NCBI GenBank assembly: GCA_034933285.1
Contig: JAYFNT010000003.1
Span: 62,001 to 126,000, forward strand
Length of the DNA: 64,000 nucleotides
Reading direction: 5' to 3'
DNA from: RPRC01 sp034933285
GTDB taxonomy: Bacteria > Desulfobacterota > Desulfuromonadia > Geobacterales > Geobacteraceae
The notes beneath the pieces were generated by a model that was not told the origin of the DNA, did not search any database, and saw only the letters and a list, made by a program, of their open reading frames with translations. Positions 16,674 through 26,400 of the stretch are shown piece by piece (within the stretch, counting starts at the first letter, position 1; each line of letters starts with the position of its first letter). Position numbers and translations under genes: made by a program.

Positions 16674-17636
16674 ATGAACCTGAAAGAGATCCACTACGGG
16701 ATCGAGATCGAGACCGTAAAACGCACCCGGGAACAGATCGCCTGGGCCATCCACTCGGTGGTGGGCGGCACGGTCCGCCATGTCGGTATCCCCAGCAGCT
16801 ATGACCCCTGGGAGGTCGAGGACCTGCGCGGCCGCGTCTGGAAGGTGGTGGGGGACGCCTCCCTGACCAGCGTCCCGGCCCATCTGCGGGCCGAGGTGGT
16901 CAGCCCGGTGCTCGGCTACGACGACATCCCGCAACTGCAGGAGGTGGTCCGGGCCATCCGCCGCGCCGGGGGGAAGATCAACAGCCAGTGCGGCATCCAC
17001 ATCCATATCGACGCCGCGCCCTTCGACGGCAGGCACCTGGGTAACCTGGCCAAGATCATCTACAAGCAGGAGCCGCTGATCCTCCACGCCCTCGGCATCA
17101 GCCGCGACCGGCTCAACCGCTACACGCGGCCGGTCAGCGACGAGCTGATCCAGCGCATCGAACAGCATCGCCCCCGCACCAAGGACCAGCTCAACCGCAT
17201 CTGGTACGGCTACCACAACCGCCAGCCCCAGCACTACGACAACAGCCGCTACCACGGGGTCAACCTGCACAACGTCTGGTACCGGGGCACGGTGGAGTTC
17301 CGCTGGTTCGAGGCGACCCTCCACGCGGGACGGATCAAGGCCTACCTGCAGTTCTGCCTCGCCGTCGCCGCCAAGGCGCTCAATGGCCGGGCCGCTTCCA
17401 GCCGCAAGCGAGATTTCGATCCCCAGAGCGCCAAGTACGACTTCCGGGTCTTCCTGCTCCACCTCGGCCTGATCGGCGACGAGTTCAAGACCGCTCGCAA
17501 GCATCTGATGGCCAACATGCCTGGCGACGCCGCCTTCAAAAACGGACGGCCCAAACCGGAGGACGTCCTTCCGGACGAACCCGAAACCACCACTCTCACC
17601 AACGAGGCCGGGCAAGTTCCCGGCCTCACTGTTTAA
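16674..17636 (+). CDS. Amidoligase family enzyme (COOH-NH2 ligase)
   Basis: A 320-residue protein of the Amidoligase_2 family (glutamine-synthetase/GCS-like fold). Signature parts are IHYGIEIET at residues 4-12, LRAEVVSPVL near residue 80, CGIHIHID near residue 105 and GTVEFRWFEATLH near residue 205. The E-x-E and H-x-H residues would bind metal and ATP. Family members are predicted to join an amino group to a carboxylate, making peptide-like bonds on metabolites, proteins or cell wall. It starts a four-gene block with a class II amidotransferase and a gamma-glutamylcyclotransferase, an association described for amidoligases. Substrate unknown. Confidence 0.85.
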   Translation: MNLKEIHYGIEIETVKRTREQIAWAIHSVVGGTVRHVGIPSSYDPWEVEDLRGRVWKVVGDASLTSVPAHLRAEVVSPVLGYDDIPQLQEVVRAIRRAGGKINSQCGIHIHIDAAPFDGRHLGNLAKIIYKQEPLILHALGISRDRLNRYTRPVSDELIQRIEQHRPRTKDQLNRIWYGYHNRQPQHYDNSRYHGVNLHNVWYRGTVEFRWFEATLHAGRIKAYLQFCLAVAAKALNGRAASSRKRDFDPQSAKYDFRVFLLHLGLIGDEFKTARKHLMANMPGDAAFKNGRPKPEDVLPDEPETTTLTNEAGQVPGLTV

Positions 17637-17647
17637 GGAGGTGCCCC

Positions 17648-18169
17648 ATGAAGATTCTGATCCGCTCCACCACGCTGGACGGCGAACCGATCCCCGGCAG
17701 CGGGGAAACCCTGCAAGCCACCGACTGCCTCGAAGTTGTCGAGCTGATGCGCGGCCAGACACCGTTTACCGCCAGCCGAGCGCCCCGGGACTACATGACC
17801 GAGGTGCTCTCCGGCATCGAAGGCGGGCCGACCCAACCGTTACCGGAGGACGCCGCCGCTGCGGCCGCCGAGTTTCTCACTCGTCTGGCTCGGCACGGAC
17901 TGATCGAGTTTCTGCCCGACGACAAGGCCAGCGATCCCTGGCCGGAACGCTTCCTCGAAGCCCTGGAGACGGTGCGGCTCTCCGGGCGCACCAACATGCT
18001 CGACCACCCGGAGGTGACCCGGCTGACCGCCGAGATGGGCTACCCGGAGGTGGCCGAGTGGCTGGCGGACCACCGGCGCGAATACGCGGCCTTCGTTCTC
18101 GAAGGGACGAGACCGCTCGGCAAGAACTTCGGCGGCAAGGAGGACCCGGCTCCATGTGCGGACAAGTAG
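17648..18169 (+). CDS. Hypothetical protein of the amidoligase cassette
   Basis: A 173-residue protein behind a strong AAGGAGGTG site 11 nt after the amidoligase. It begins with a beta strand (MKILIRSTTLDG) and has SCL-like helix segments (AAAAAAEFLTRLARHGLIEFL, in parts). Family unknown to me. Its tight spacing and a 16-nt overlap with the amidotransferase gene imply it works with them, perhaps as a substrate carrier or partner subunit; that is inference from context. Confidence 0.6.
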   Translation: MKILIRSTTLDGEPIPGSGETLQATDCLEVVELMRGQTPFTASRAPRDYMTEVLSGIEGGPTQPLPEDAAAAAAEFLTRLARHGLIEFLPDDKASDPWPERFLEALETVRLSGRTNMLDHPEVTRLTAEMGYPEVAEWLADHRREYAAFVLEGTRPLGKNFGGKEDPAPCADK

Positions 18170-18951
18170 GCATCATCTTCGGCCGCAAGCGCAGACGGCC
18201 CGACGAGCAGGATTACCTGCGCGAGCTCTTCATCCGCATGCTGCTGCACAGCGAGGAGCGCGGCCCGCACGCCTCCGGTCTGGCCTGGCTCAAGACCGAC
18301 GGCAGCCACCGCATCTTCAAGCGGCCGATGCGGGCGCACGAGCTGGTGTACGAGAAGCCGTTCCAGGAGCTGCTCGGGCAGGTCGACAACGAGACCACCA
18401 TCCTCATGGGCCACACCCGCTGGCGCACCCGGGGCAACGAGTTCAACAACCGCAACAACCATCCCATCCGGGCCGGGATCGTCATCGGCACCCACAACGG
18501 CACCATCTACAACGCCGATTATCTGTTCCGCCGTCTCGGGCTGCCGCGCTACGCCGAGGTGGACAGCGAGCTGATCTTCCGCCTGGCCGACCGTTTCGCG
18601 CCCGAAGGCCCCATCGACCAGGAGGGGCTAAAGAAGGCGCTTGCCCTCTGTCGCGGCCAGATGAGCGCCGTGCTGGCCTCGCGGCTCGACCCCGTCACCA
18701 TCACCGTGCTCAAGGGCAACAAGCCGCTCTGCCTGCGCATCCACCGCCAGCATCGGGTGGTGCTCTACGCCTCGGAGGCCGTCTTTATCGATTTTGCCGT
18801 GGACAAGGAAAAGGGCTGGCGCGAGCTGGAGATGCCGCCCATGACCATGCTCACCATCCGCCACGCGGATGTGCGGGCCGTCGAAAACAGCGAATTCCGC
18901 TTCATAACCCAGGAGCGCAAAGGGACACTGCCCGAAGGAGTGAATGCATGA
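18154..18951 (+). CDS. Class II glutamine amidotransferase (Gn-AT_II)
   Basis: A 265-residue N-terminal-nucleophile amidohydrolase. Cys2 (MCGQVG) is the nucleophile after Met removal; GHTRWRTRG (residues 86-94) and THNGTIYN (113-120) are the glutamine-binding signatures. No synthetase or sugar-isomerase domain is fused, so the ammonia or glutamate handling must be passed to a partner, most likely the amidoligase two genes upstream. The start overlaps the preceding gene and the stop overlaps the next by ATGA. Confidence 0.85.
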   Translation: MCGQVGIIFGRKRRRPDEQDYLRELFIRMLLHSEERGPHASGLAWLKTDGSHRIFKRPMRAHELVYEKPFQELLGQVDNETTILMGHTRWRTRGNEFNNRNNHPIRAGIVIGTHNGTIYNADYLFRRLGLPRYAEVDSELIFRLADRFAPEGPIDQEGLKKALALCRGQMSAVLASRLDPVTITVLKGNKPLCLRIHRQHRVVLYASEAVFIDFAVDKEKGWRELEMPPMTMLTIRHADVRAVENSEFRFITQERKGTLPEGVNA

Positions 18952-19472
18952 ACATTGGAGACACCGTAAAGCTGAACACAAACCCGGAAGACACTCCCGA
19001 GACCATCCTCCGGCTCTTCGTCTACGGCACACTGAAACGGGGCTACTGGAACCATCAACGCTTCTGCGCCCAGGCCCGCAGCATCGAACAGGCCGTGGTC
19101 TGGGGCAGGCTCTACCATCTCCACGCCGGATTCCCGGCCCTCGAAGTGCCGGGATGCCTGATCCTGGCCCGGGGCACCGACGATCCACTGGCCGACGCCC
19201 GCAGACAGCAGGAGATCGGCACGCCGCGCTTCGGCCGCCCGACCGGTGACTGGGATCTGATCCATGGGGAGCTGGTTACCTTCACCGACCCGCAACGCGA
19301 CCTGCCGCCCATCGACCGGCTGGAAGGATTTCGGCCCGGTGGGCACAGCATGTACCAGCGGGTGATGGTGGCGGTGTTGTGCTGGCGCACCTCGATTCCT
19401 GCCTGGATCTACTGGATGCCCCGTGTTGAAAACGGCACCCGGCTTGACTCCGGCGTCTGGCATCGAGCGTGA
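18948..19472 (+). CDS. Gamma-glutamylcyclotransferase-like protein (GGCT/AIG2 fold)
   Basis: A 174-residue protein of the GGCT/AIG2 superfamily: the glycine-rich LRLFVYGTLKRGYWNHQRF segment near residue 22, AVVWGRLYHLHAGFPALE in the middle, and a closing IDRLEGFRPGGHSMYQRVMV block. Family members release 5-oxoproline from gamma-glutamyl amines. Paired with an amidoligase and amidotransferase it could edit or remove a gamma-glutamyl-type link the ligase makes. ATGA coupling to the amidotransferase gene supports joint action. Confidence 0.8.
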   Translation: MNIGDTVKLNTNPEDTPETILRLFVYGTLKRGYWNHQRFCAQARSIEQAVVWGRLYHLHAGFPALEVPGCLILARGTDDPLADARRQQEIGTPRFGRPTGDWDLIHGELVTFTDPQRDLPPIDRLEGFRPGGHSMYQRVMVAVLCWRTSIPAWIYWMPRVENGTRLDSGVWHRA

Positions 19473-19506
19473 TAGAAAATAATCGGCTCAAATCGGTAAA
19501 GATCGT

Positions 19507-19536
19507 TTGACATAGAACATAGCGTCTTTGTATATT
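19507..19536 (+). promoter_or_regulatory. Strong sigma70-type promoter for the HTH / type I R-M operon
   Basis: TTGACA (19507-19512), 18-nt spacer, TATATT (19531-19536). The -35 box is consensus and the -10 differs by one base from TATAAT. It lies about 95 nt upstream of the HTH gene in the intergenic gap. Confidence 0.6.
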
Positions 19537-19632
19537 GATGGAGTTTTTTAACCTGGGAGAGGTGCGTCCAGTCTCTCCCGTTTCGCCTCTGGCGGACGTG
19601 GCAAACAACCAAAGCGCCCGTGGAGCAAGAGA

Positions 19633-19848
19633 ATGAACGAGATGGAAGACCGCTGGTTATCAATAACCGAGATTTGCAAGTACCTCGGGGTCAGCAATGA
19701 CACCGTTTACAAGTGGATCGACAAGCATGGTATGCCCGCCCACCGCATGGGTCGTCTTTGGAAGTTCAAGAAGGACGAAGTGGACGCATGGGTCAAGGCT
19801 GGCGGCGCGGCCGAGCCTGTAGAAACCGACAAGAAGCGCAAGGAGTAA
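19633..19848 (+). CDS. Excisionase/MerR-like HTH DNA-binding protein
   Basis: A 71-residue protein with the helix-turn-helix pattern WLSITEICKYLGVSNDTVYKW followed by HRMGRLWKFKKDEVDAWV (quoted in parts), i.e. the HTH_17 excisionase-like family. Small proteins of this type commonly precede hsdM in type I R-M loci and may control the operon or serve as a DNA-binding accessory. It ends 9 nt before hsdM. Confidence 0.8.
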   Translation: MNEMEDRWLSITEICKYLGVSNDTVYKWIDKHGMPAHRMGRLWKFKKDEVDAWVKAGGAAEPVETDKKRKE

Positions 19849-19857
19849 TAACGGGCC

Positions 19858-21993
19858 ATGAACCATGTGATCCACAACAGCATCGTGAATTTTATCTGGG
19901 GTATCGCCGACGACGTGTTGCGCGATGTTTATGTGCGCGGCAAGTACCGCGACGTGATCCTGCCGATGACGGTCATCCGCCGCCTCGATGCGCTTTTGGA
20001 GCCGAGCAAGGAAAAGGTGCTCGGCATGAAGAAGCAGCTCGACGGGGCCGGAATCGCCAATCAACACGCTGCCCTCTGCCAGGCCTCCGGAGAGGCATTT
20101 TACAACGTCTCGCCCTTTACCCTGCGCGACCTGAAGAACCGCGCCAAGCAACAACAGCTCAAGGCCGATTTCGAAGCTTATCTGGACGGCTTTTCACCCA
20201 ACGTCCAGGAAATCCTCGACAAGTTCAAGTTCCGCAACCAGATCCCCACGTTGATCGAGGCCGACATCCTCGGCCACCTGATCGAGAAGTTTCTCGACGG
20301 CCGCGTCAATCTGAGCCCCAAGCCGGTGCAGGACGTGGACGGCAACGAGATCCTTCCGGCGCTCGACAACCACTCCATGGGCACCATCTTCGAGGAGCTG
20401 ATCCGCCGCTTCAACGAGGAGAACAACGAAGAGGCCGGAGAGCACTTCACGCCCCGCGACGTGGTCAAGCTCATGGCCGATTTGATCTTCCTGCCGGTGG
20501 CCGACGACATCGAGTCGGGCACCTACCTCGTCTATGACGGAGCCTGCGGCACCGGCGGCATGCTGACCGTGGCTGAAGAGCGCCTGGCCGAGCTGGCAGA
20601 AAGCCACGGCAAGGATGTCTCGATTCATCTGTTCGGCCAGGAGGTGCAGCCGGAAACCTACGCCATCTCCAAGGCCGACCTGCTGCTCAAAGGCGAAGGG
20701 GCCGAGGCCGAGAACATGAAGTACGGCTCCACGCTCTCCAGCGATGCCTTCCCGTCGCAGGAGTTCGACTTCATGCTCTCCAATCCGCCTTACGGTAAGA
20801 GCTGGAAAACCGACCTGGAACGACTGGGCGGTAAGGGTGATATCAAGGACCCGCGCTTTGTCACCCAGCACGGCGGCGACCCGGAATACAAGATGATCAC
20901 CCGCTCCTCGGACGGGCAGCTCATGTTCCTGGTCAACAAGCTCTCCAAGATGAAGCACACCACCCGCCTCGGCAGCCGCATCGCCGAGGTTCACAACGGC
21001 TCGTCACTCTTCACCGGCGACGCCGGTCAGGGCGAGAGCAACATCCGCCGCTGGATCATCGAAAACGACTGGCTGGAGGCCATCATCGCCCTGCCGGAGA
21101 ACATGTTCTACAACACGCCCATCGCCACCTACATCTGGGTTCTGTCCAACCGCAAGTCTGATACGCGCCGGGGCAAGGTCCAGCTCATCGACGCCACCGA
21201 ATGGTACGTGCCGCTGCGCCGCAACCTCGGCAAGAAGAACTGCGAGTTCTCCGAGGAACACATCCGCGCCATCTGCGACCTGGTGGTGAATCCAGTCGAA
21301 ACCGAGAAATCCAAGATCTTCCCCAACGAGGCCTTCGGCTATTGGAAGGTGACAGTGGACCGCCCGCTGCGCCTCGCCGTTGACCTGAGCCCGGCCCGGC
21401 TGGAACGGTTCGAGCGGGCCTGCGCCAAGGCCAAGGAAGAGCCGCTGGTCAACCTGGCCCGCCGCGTGGCCGAGACCATCGGTGCTGGGCCGCACCTGGA
21501 TTTCAACGCGTTCATGGACGCCTGCGAAACCGATGCCGACAAGCACGGCGTCAAGCTCACCGCCAAGCGCAAGAAGCTGCTGCAGAGCGAACTCTGCGAC
21601 ACCAGCGAGGATGCCGCGCCGGTGCTGAAGAAGGTTCACAAGCCGGGCAAGGCCACGCCCGACCCCATCCACGGCCTGTTCGAGGCCGAGGTGAACGGCA
21701 AGACCTGCGTGGTCGAATACGAGCCGGATACCGCCCTGCGTGACAGCGAGCAGGTGCCGCTGCTGGAAGAAGGCGGCATCGAGGCATTCTTCCGGCGCGA
21801 AGTGCTGCCCTACACTCCGGATGCCTGGATCGACCTGGGCAAGACGTTGGTGGGCTACGAAATCCCCTTCACCCGCCATTACTATCAACCTCCAAAACTC
21901 AGAACCTTAGAGGAAATCAGCGCGGATATCTTGGCGCTTGAGCAAGAAACCGACGGATTACTCACAGAGATTACGCGAGGCGGTGCAGCATGA
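19858..21993 (+). CDS. hsdM: Type I restriction-modification DNA methyltransferase subunit HsdM
   Basis: A 711-residue N6-adenine methyltransferase. The N-terminal bundle (NFIWGIADDVLRDVYVRGKY, in part) precedes the HFTPRDVVKLMADL block, the SAM-binding YDGACGTGGML and the catalytic N309-P-P-Y312. The C-terminal 200 residues form a long extension with FEAEVNGKTCVVEYEPDTAL, as in the larger HsdM subfamily. It methylates the host recognition site with HsdS. ATGA overlap joins it to hsdS. Length and motifs are intact. Confidence 0.95.
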   Translation: MNHVIHNSIVNFIWGIADDVLRDVYVRGKYRDVILPMTVIRRLDALLEPSKEKVLGMKKQLDGAGIANQHAALCQASGEAFYNVSPFTLRDLKNRAKQQQLKADFEAYLDGFSPNVQEILDKFKFRNQIPTLIEADILGHLIEKFLDGRVNLSPKPVQDVDGNEILPALDNHSMGTIFEELIRRFNEENNEEAGEHFTPRDVVKLMADLIFLPVADDIESGTYLVYDGACGTGGMLTVAEERLAELAESHGKDVSIHLFGQEVQPETYAISKADLLLKGEGAEAENMKYGSTLSSDAFPSQEFDFMLSNPPYGKSWKTDLERLGGKGDIKDPRFVTQHGGDPEYKMITRSSDGQLMFLVNKLSKMKHTTRLGSRIAEVHNGSSLFTGDAGQGESNIRRWIIENDWLEAIIALPENMFYNTPIATYIWVLSNRKSDTRRGKVQLIDATEWYVPLRRNLGKKNCEFSEEHIRAICDLVVNPVETEKSKIFPNEAFGYWKVTVDRPLRLAVDLSPARLERFERACAKAKEEPLVNLARRVAETIGAGPHLDFNAFMDACETDADKHGVKLTAKRKKLLQSELCDTSEDAAPVLKKVHKPGKATPDPIHGLFEAEVNGKTCVVEYEPDTALRDSEQVPLLEEGGIEAFFRREVLPYTPDAWIDLGKTLVGYEIPFTRHYYQPPKLRTLEEISADILALEQETDGLLTEITRGGAA

Positions 21994-23432
21994 CAGGAGC
22001 ATTTCCTCCGTACAAGAACTACACGGGACGTAGGGCGCATGCTGGAGAGGCAACTATCCCATGGCTTACATCATTGCCCGAGCATTGGGAGGTCATCCGT
22101 AGCAAGAGATTATTTGTTACTCGGAAAGAACGAGCGCGTCAGGACGACGAGCAATTGTCCGCTACCCAAGCTTATGGAGTAATTCCTCAGAAAGATTTCG
22201 AGAGCAAAGTTGGGAGAAAAGTCGTTCGTATTAACCAACACCTGGAGAAACGAGCCCACGTAGAGCCTGACGACTTTGTCATCAGTATGCGTAGTTTCCA
22301 GGGAGGGCTGGAAAGAGCATGGGCGCGTGGTTGTATCCGTTCTTCCTACGTTGTTCTTAATCCCTCGCCACTGGTTCACATAGGCTACTTCGCCCACTTG
22401 TTTAAGAGCCAGAATTACATCAGCGCTCTTCAGGCCACCTCGAATTTTATTCGAGATGGACAAGACCTAAATTTCAACAACTTCTGTCTCGTTGATTTGC
22501 CCCTGCCACCGCAGAAAGAACAGGATCGAATCGCCCGTTTCCTTGACTGGAAAACGTCCCAGATCAACAAGTTTATCCGCAACAAGCGGCGGCTCATCGA
22601 ACTGCTCAAGGAGCAGAAGCAGAACGTCATCAACCAGGCCGTGACCCGGGGGCTTGATCCCAAGGTCAAGTTCAAGCCCAGCGGCGTGGAATGGATTGGA
22701 GATATTCCGGAGCACTGGGATGCCACGAAGCTCAAACGCGTGGTCAGCTTCAATCCATCGAAATCTGAGACACGAGCGAATCCGGCGGATGAAGAAAAGG
22801 TTGTCTTTCTTCCCATGGAGAACATCTCCGTCAATGGGGATATCGATTGCTCCGAAAAACGCCCGCTGTCCGAAGTCTGGAATGGCTTTACCTATTTCCG
22901 ACGCGGGGATGTGGTTGTCGCGAAAATCACTCCCTGTTTTGAAAACGGCAAGGGAGCTTACCTCAAAGGGCTTGAATCTGATTTCGGCTTTGGCACTACC
23001 GAGCTGATCGTTCTTCGCCCTTCAAAGGCCATCGACGGCGCTTTTCTCCGGTTCCTCACATCAACCAAACAGTTCCTGTTACTGGGCGAGCAATACATGA
23101 CCGGTGCGGCTGGCCAGCAGCGGATTCCATCGGATTTTGTGAAAAATTATCCAATTGGTCTGCCACCAATTGACGAGCAACTGGAAATTCTTGAACACAT
23201 ACAGGAAAAGTCGGCCGAGATCGACCAGGCAATTTCCCGCGCCCAAAGCGAGATCGAGTTGATGCGCGAATACCGCACCCGGCTGATTTCCGATGTGGTC
23301 ACCGGTCAGGTGGATGTGCGTGGCATCGAAGTGCCGGAGGTCGCCGAGGGCGAACTGCTGGCCCTGGATGAGGACACCGGTGAGCCCGATGACGTGATCG
23401 ATGACGAGGGGGACATGGATGAAACCGACTGA
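21990..23432 (+). CDS. hsdS: Type I restriction-modification specificity subunit HsdS
   Basis: A 480-residue specificity protein with two target recognition domains, each introduced by a PEHW motif (SLPEHWEVIRSKRL near residue 28 and DIPEHWDATKLKRV near residue 243), and each closed by a conserved helix (PPQKEQDRIARFLDWKT; PPIDEQLEILEHIQEK). The first target domain is visibly AT-richer than hsdM and hsdR, as expected for exchanged recognition domains. An acidic tail (residues about 450-480) follows. It overlaps hsdR by 14 nt. The recognised sequence cannot be read from the protein. Confidence 0.93.
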   Translation: MTGAFPPYKNYTGRRAHAGEATIPWLTSLPEHWEVIRSKRLFVTRKERARQDDEQLSATQAYGVIPQKDFESKVGRKVVRINQHLEKRAHVEPDDFVISMRSFQGGLERAWARGCIRSSYVVLNPSPLVHIGYFAHLFKSQNYISALQATSNFIRDGQDLNFNNFCLVDLPLPPQKEQDRIARFLDWKTSQINKFIRNKRRLIELLKEQKQNVINQAVTRGLDPKVKFKPSGVEWIGDIPEHWDATKLKRVVSFNPSKSETRANPADEEKVVFLPMENISVNGDIDCSEKRPLSEVWNGFTYFRRGDVVVAKITPCFENGKGAYLKGLESDFGFGTTELIVLRPSKAIDGAFLRFLTSTKQFLLLGEQYMTGAAGQQRIPSDFVKNYPIGLPPIDEQLEILEHIQEKSAEIDQAISRAQSEIELMREYRTRLISDVVTGQVDVRGIEVPEVAEGELLALDEDTGEPDDVIDDEGDMDETD

Positions 23433-26400
23433 CACCAGCGAAAAGGGCCTGGAATCGATCATCGTCGCTTCCCTTGTTGAGGAGGCAGGATACGTTCAGG
23501 GTGACCCGCAGGACTTCGACCGGGAACACGCCGTCGACCTGGCCAAGCTGCTGCAATTCCTCGCCGCCACCCAGTCCGACACCTATGAAGCGCTCGGCAT
23601 CGATGAGGAAGGCCCCAAGCGCACCCAGTTCCTGCACCGCCTGCAGGGCGAGATCGCCAAGCGCGGCGTGGTGGACGTGCTGCGCGGCGGTATTAAGCAC
23701 GGCCCGGCCCATGTGGACCTTTTCTACGGCACGCCTACGCCGGGTAATGTAAAGGCGGCCGAGCGGTTCGCGGCCAACATCTTTAGCGTCACCCGCCAGC
23801 TCCGCTACAGCCGCAACGAGACCGCGCTCTCCCTCGACATGGCCGTGTTCATCAACGGCCTGCCCATCGCCACCTTCGAACTCAAAAATAAGCTCACCAA
23901 GCAGACGGTGCTCGATGCCGTGCAGCAATATCAGCGCGACCGCGACCCGAAGGAGCTGTTGTTCCAGTTCGGCCGCTGCGCCGTCCACTTTGCCGTGGAC
24001 GATCACGAGGTGCGTTTCTGTACCCATCTCAAGGGCAAGGGCTCGTGGTTTCTGCCCTTCGACAAGGGCTACAACGACGGCGCTGGCAATCCGCCCAACC
24101 CGGCCGGGCTCGCCACCGATTACCTGTGGAAGGAGACTCTCTCCAAGGCGGGTCTGACCGATATTCTGGAAAACTACGCCCAGGTGGTGGAGGAAAAGGA
24201 CGAGAAGACCGGCAAAAAGAGGTACAAGCAGATCTTCCCTCGCTACCACCAGTTGAAGGTGGTGCGCATGCTGCTGGCCAATGCCGCCGGGAGCGGCGTC
24301 GGCAGGCGCTATCTGATCCAGCACTCGGCGGGCAGCGGCAAGAGCAACTCCATTGCCTGGCTGGCGCACCAGCTCGTGGGGCTGGAGCACGAGAGCAAGG
24401 CGTTGTTCGATTCGGTCATTGTGGTCACCGACCGGCGCGTGCTCGACAAGCAGATCCGCGACACCATCAAGCAGTTTGCCCAGGTTTCCGCCACCGTCGG
24501 CCATGCCGAACATTCCGGCGACCTGCGCAAATTCCTCAAGGCCGGGAAAAAGATCATCATCACCACGGTGCAGAAGTTCCCGTTCATCCTCGATGAGATC
24601 GGCGACGAACACCGCAAGAGCAAGTTCGCCATCATTATTGACGAGGCCCATTCCAGCCAGGGTGGCAAGACCACCGCCGCCATGAACCGTGTACTGGAAG
24701 AGACCGCGCCCTATGGCGACGAGGAAGAGACGGTCGAGGACAAGATCAACAAGATCATGGAAGGCCGGAAGATGGTGACCAACGCCAGCTACTTCGCCTT
24801 CACCGCGACCCCCAAGAACAAGACCCTGGAGATCTTCGGCGAGCCGGACCCGCAGTCGGACGGCACCGTGAAGCACCACCCGTTCCACAGCTATACGATG
24901 AAGCAGGCCATCCAGGAGGGCTTCATCCTCGATGTGCTGAAGAACTACACCCCGGTGGAGAGTTATTACCGCCTGGCCAAGACAGTGGAGGACGATCCGC
25001 TCTTCGACGCCAACAAGGCCCAGAAAAAGCTGCGCCGCTATGTGGAGTCCCATGAGCACGCAATCCGCGAGAAGGCGGAGATCATGGTGGACCACTTCCA
25101 CGCCCAGGTGATCGGCCACCGCAAGATCGGCGGCCATGCCCGGGCCATGGTCATTACCAACGGCATTGTGCGGGCCATCCAGTATTTCCACGCCTTCAAG
25201 GATTACCTCAAGGAGCGCAAAAGCCCTTACGCGCCCATAGTGGCTTTTTCCGGAGAGCATGAGTACGGCGGCAAAAAGGTCACCGAAGCGACCCTGAACG
25301 GCTTCCCCAGCAGTCAGATCCCGGACAAGGTTCAGCAGGACCCGTACCGATTCCTGATCGTCGCCGATAAGTTCCAGACCGGCTACGACGAACCACTGCT
25401 GCACACCATGTACGTGGACAAGGCGCTTTCCAGCATCAAGGCGGTGCAGACCCTCTCGCGGCTCAATCGCGCCCACCCGCAAAAGCACGACACTTTTGTG
25501 CTCGATTTTTACAATGACTCGGAGACCATCCAGAAGTCGTTCGAGCCCTATTACCGGACCACCATCCTCAGCGACGAGACCGACCCCAACAAGCTCCACG
25601 ATCTGAAGTCTGATCTGGACGGCTACCAGGTCTATTCGCAGGTGCAAATCGACGACCTGGTGGGGCTCTACCTGAACGGCGCGGATCGCGACAAGCTCGA
25701 CCCGATCCTGGATGCCTGCGTGGCCACCTACAACGCCGATCTCGATGAAGACGGCCAGGTGGACTTCAAGGGCAAGGCCAAGGCCTTCGTGCGCACCTAC
25801 GGCTTCCTGGCCTCGATTCTCCCGTACTCGAATGCCGACTGGGAAAAGCTGTCGATCTTCCTGAACTTCCTGATTCCGAAGCTCCCCGCGCCCAAGGAAG
25901 AGGACCTCTCCCGGGGCATCCTGGAGGCCATCGACATGGACAGCTACCGTGTCGAGGTGAAGACCAGCCTGAAGATAGGCCTTGCGGATCAGGATGCCGA
26001 AGTCGGTCCTGTACCCACCAGCGGCGGCGGCCGCAAACCGGAACCGGAGCTGGACCAACTGAGCAACATTATCAAGGCGTTCAACGACCAGTTCGGCAAC
26101 ATCGAGTGGAAAGACGGCGACAAGATCCGCAAGGTCATCGCCGAGGAGATCCCGGCCAAGGTGGCGGCGGACGCGGCCTACCAGAACGCCATGAAGAACA
26201 ACGACAAGAAGACCGCCCGGATCGAGCACGACGCCGCGCTACAGCGGGTCATGATCGACCTCTTGTCCGACCATACCGAACTGTTCAAGCAGTTCAGCGA
26301 CAACCCGTCATTCAAGAAATGGCTGGGCGATACCATCTTCGGCGTGACCTACCAGCAACAGGCCGAACAATCCGCAACGGGGGCGAGCCATGGACGTTAA
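23419..26400 (+). CDS. hsdR: Type I restriction endonuclease subunit HsdR
   Basis: A 993-residue translocating nuclease. The N-terminal PD-(D/E)xK site is D140 with E154-L-K156 (ATFELKNKLTKQ). The SF2 motor has Walker A HSAGSGKSNS (K308), DEAH-type IIDEAHSSQGG, and motif VI-like LSRLNRAHP. The ATG at 23419 overlaps the hsdS stop; an in-frame ATG at 23401 would give a longer overlap and is less likely. The C-terminal region contains the usual helical HsdM-contact part. The gene appears intact; a remnant of another gene starts within its last 11 nt. Confidence 0.93.
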   Translation: MKPTDTSEKGLESIIVASLVEEAGYVQGDPQDFDREHAVDLAKLLQFLAATQSDTYEALGIDEEGPKRTQFLHRLQGEIAKRGVVDVLRGGIKHGPAHVDLFYGTPTPGNVKAAERFAANIFSVTRQLRYSRNETALSLDMAVFINGLPIATFELKNKLTKQTVLDAVQQYQRDRDPKELLFQFGRCAVHFAVDDHEVRFCTHLKGKGSWFLPFDKGYNDGAGNPPNPAGLATDYLWKETLSKAGLTDILENYAQVVEEKDEKTGKKRYKQIFPRYHQLKVVRMLLANAAGSGVGRRYLIQHSAGSGKSNSIAWLAHQLVGLEHESKALFDSVIVVTDRRVLDKQIRDTIKQFAQVSATVGHAEHSGDLRKFLKAGKKIIITTVQKFPFILDEIGDEHRKSKFAIIIDEAHSSQGGKTTAAMNRVLEETAPYGDEEETVEDKINKIMEGRKMVTNASYFAFTATPKNKTLEIFGEPDPQSDGTVKHHPFHSYTMKQAIQEGFILDVLKNYTPVESYYRLAKTVEDDPLFDANKAQKKLRRYVESHEHAIREKAEIMVDHFHAQVIGHRKIGGHARAMVITNGIVRAIQYFHAFKDYLKERKSPYAPIVAFSGEHEYGGKKVTEATLNGFPSSQIPDKVQQDPYRFLIVADKFQTGYDEPLLHTMYVDKALSSIKAVQTLSRLNRAHPQKHDTFVLDFYNDSETIQKSFEPYYRTTILSDETDPNKLHDLKSDLDGYQVYSQVQIDDLVGLYLNGADRDKLDPILDACVATYNADLDEDGQVDFKGKAKAFVRTYGFLASILPYSNADWEKLSIFLNFLIPKLPAPKEEDLSRGILEAIDMDSYRVEVKTSLKIGLADQDAEVGPVPTSGGGRKPEPELDQLSNIIKAFNDQFGNIEWKDGDKIRKVIAEEIPAKVAADAAYQNAMKNNDKKTARIEHDAALQRVMIDLLSDHTELFKQFSDNPSFKKWLGDTIFGVTYQQQAEQSATGASHGR

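Noticed and set aside
23299..26229. Very long open frame on the minus strand opposite hsdR
   Set aside because: It lies wholly antisense to hsdR, which has intact nuclease and helicase motifs; the antisense frame is open because of the G/C-rich third codon positions and shows no domain.
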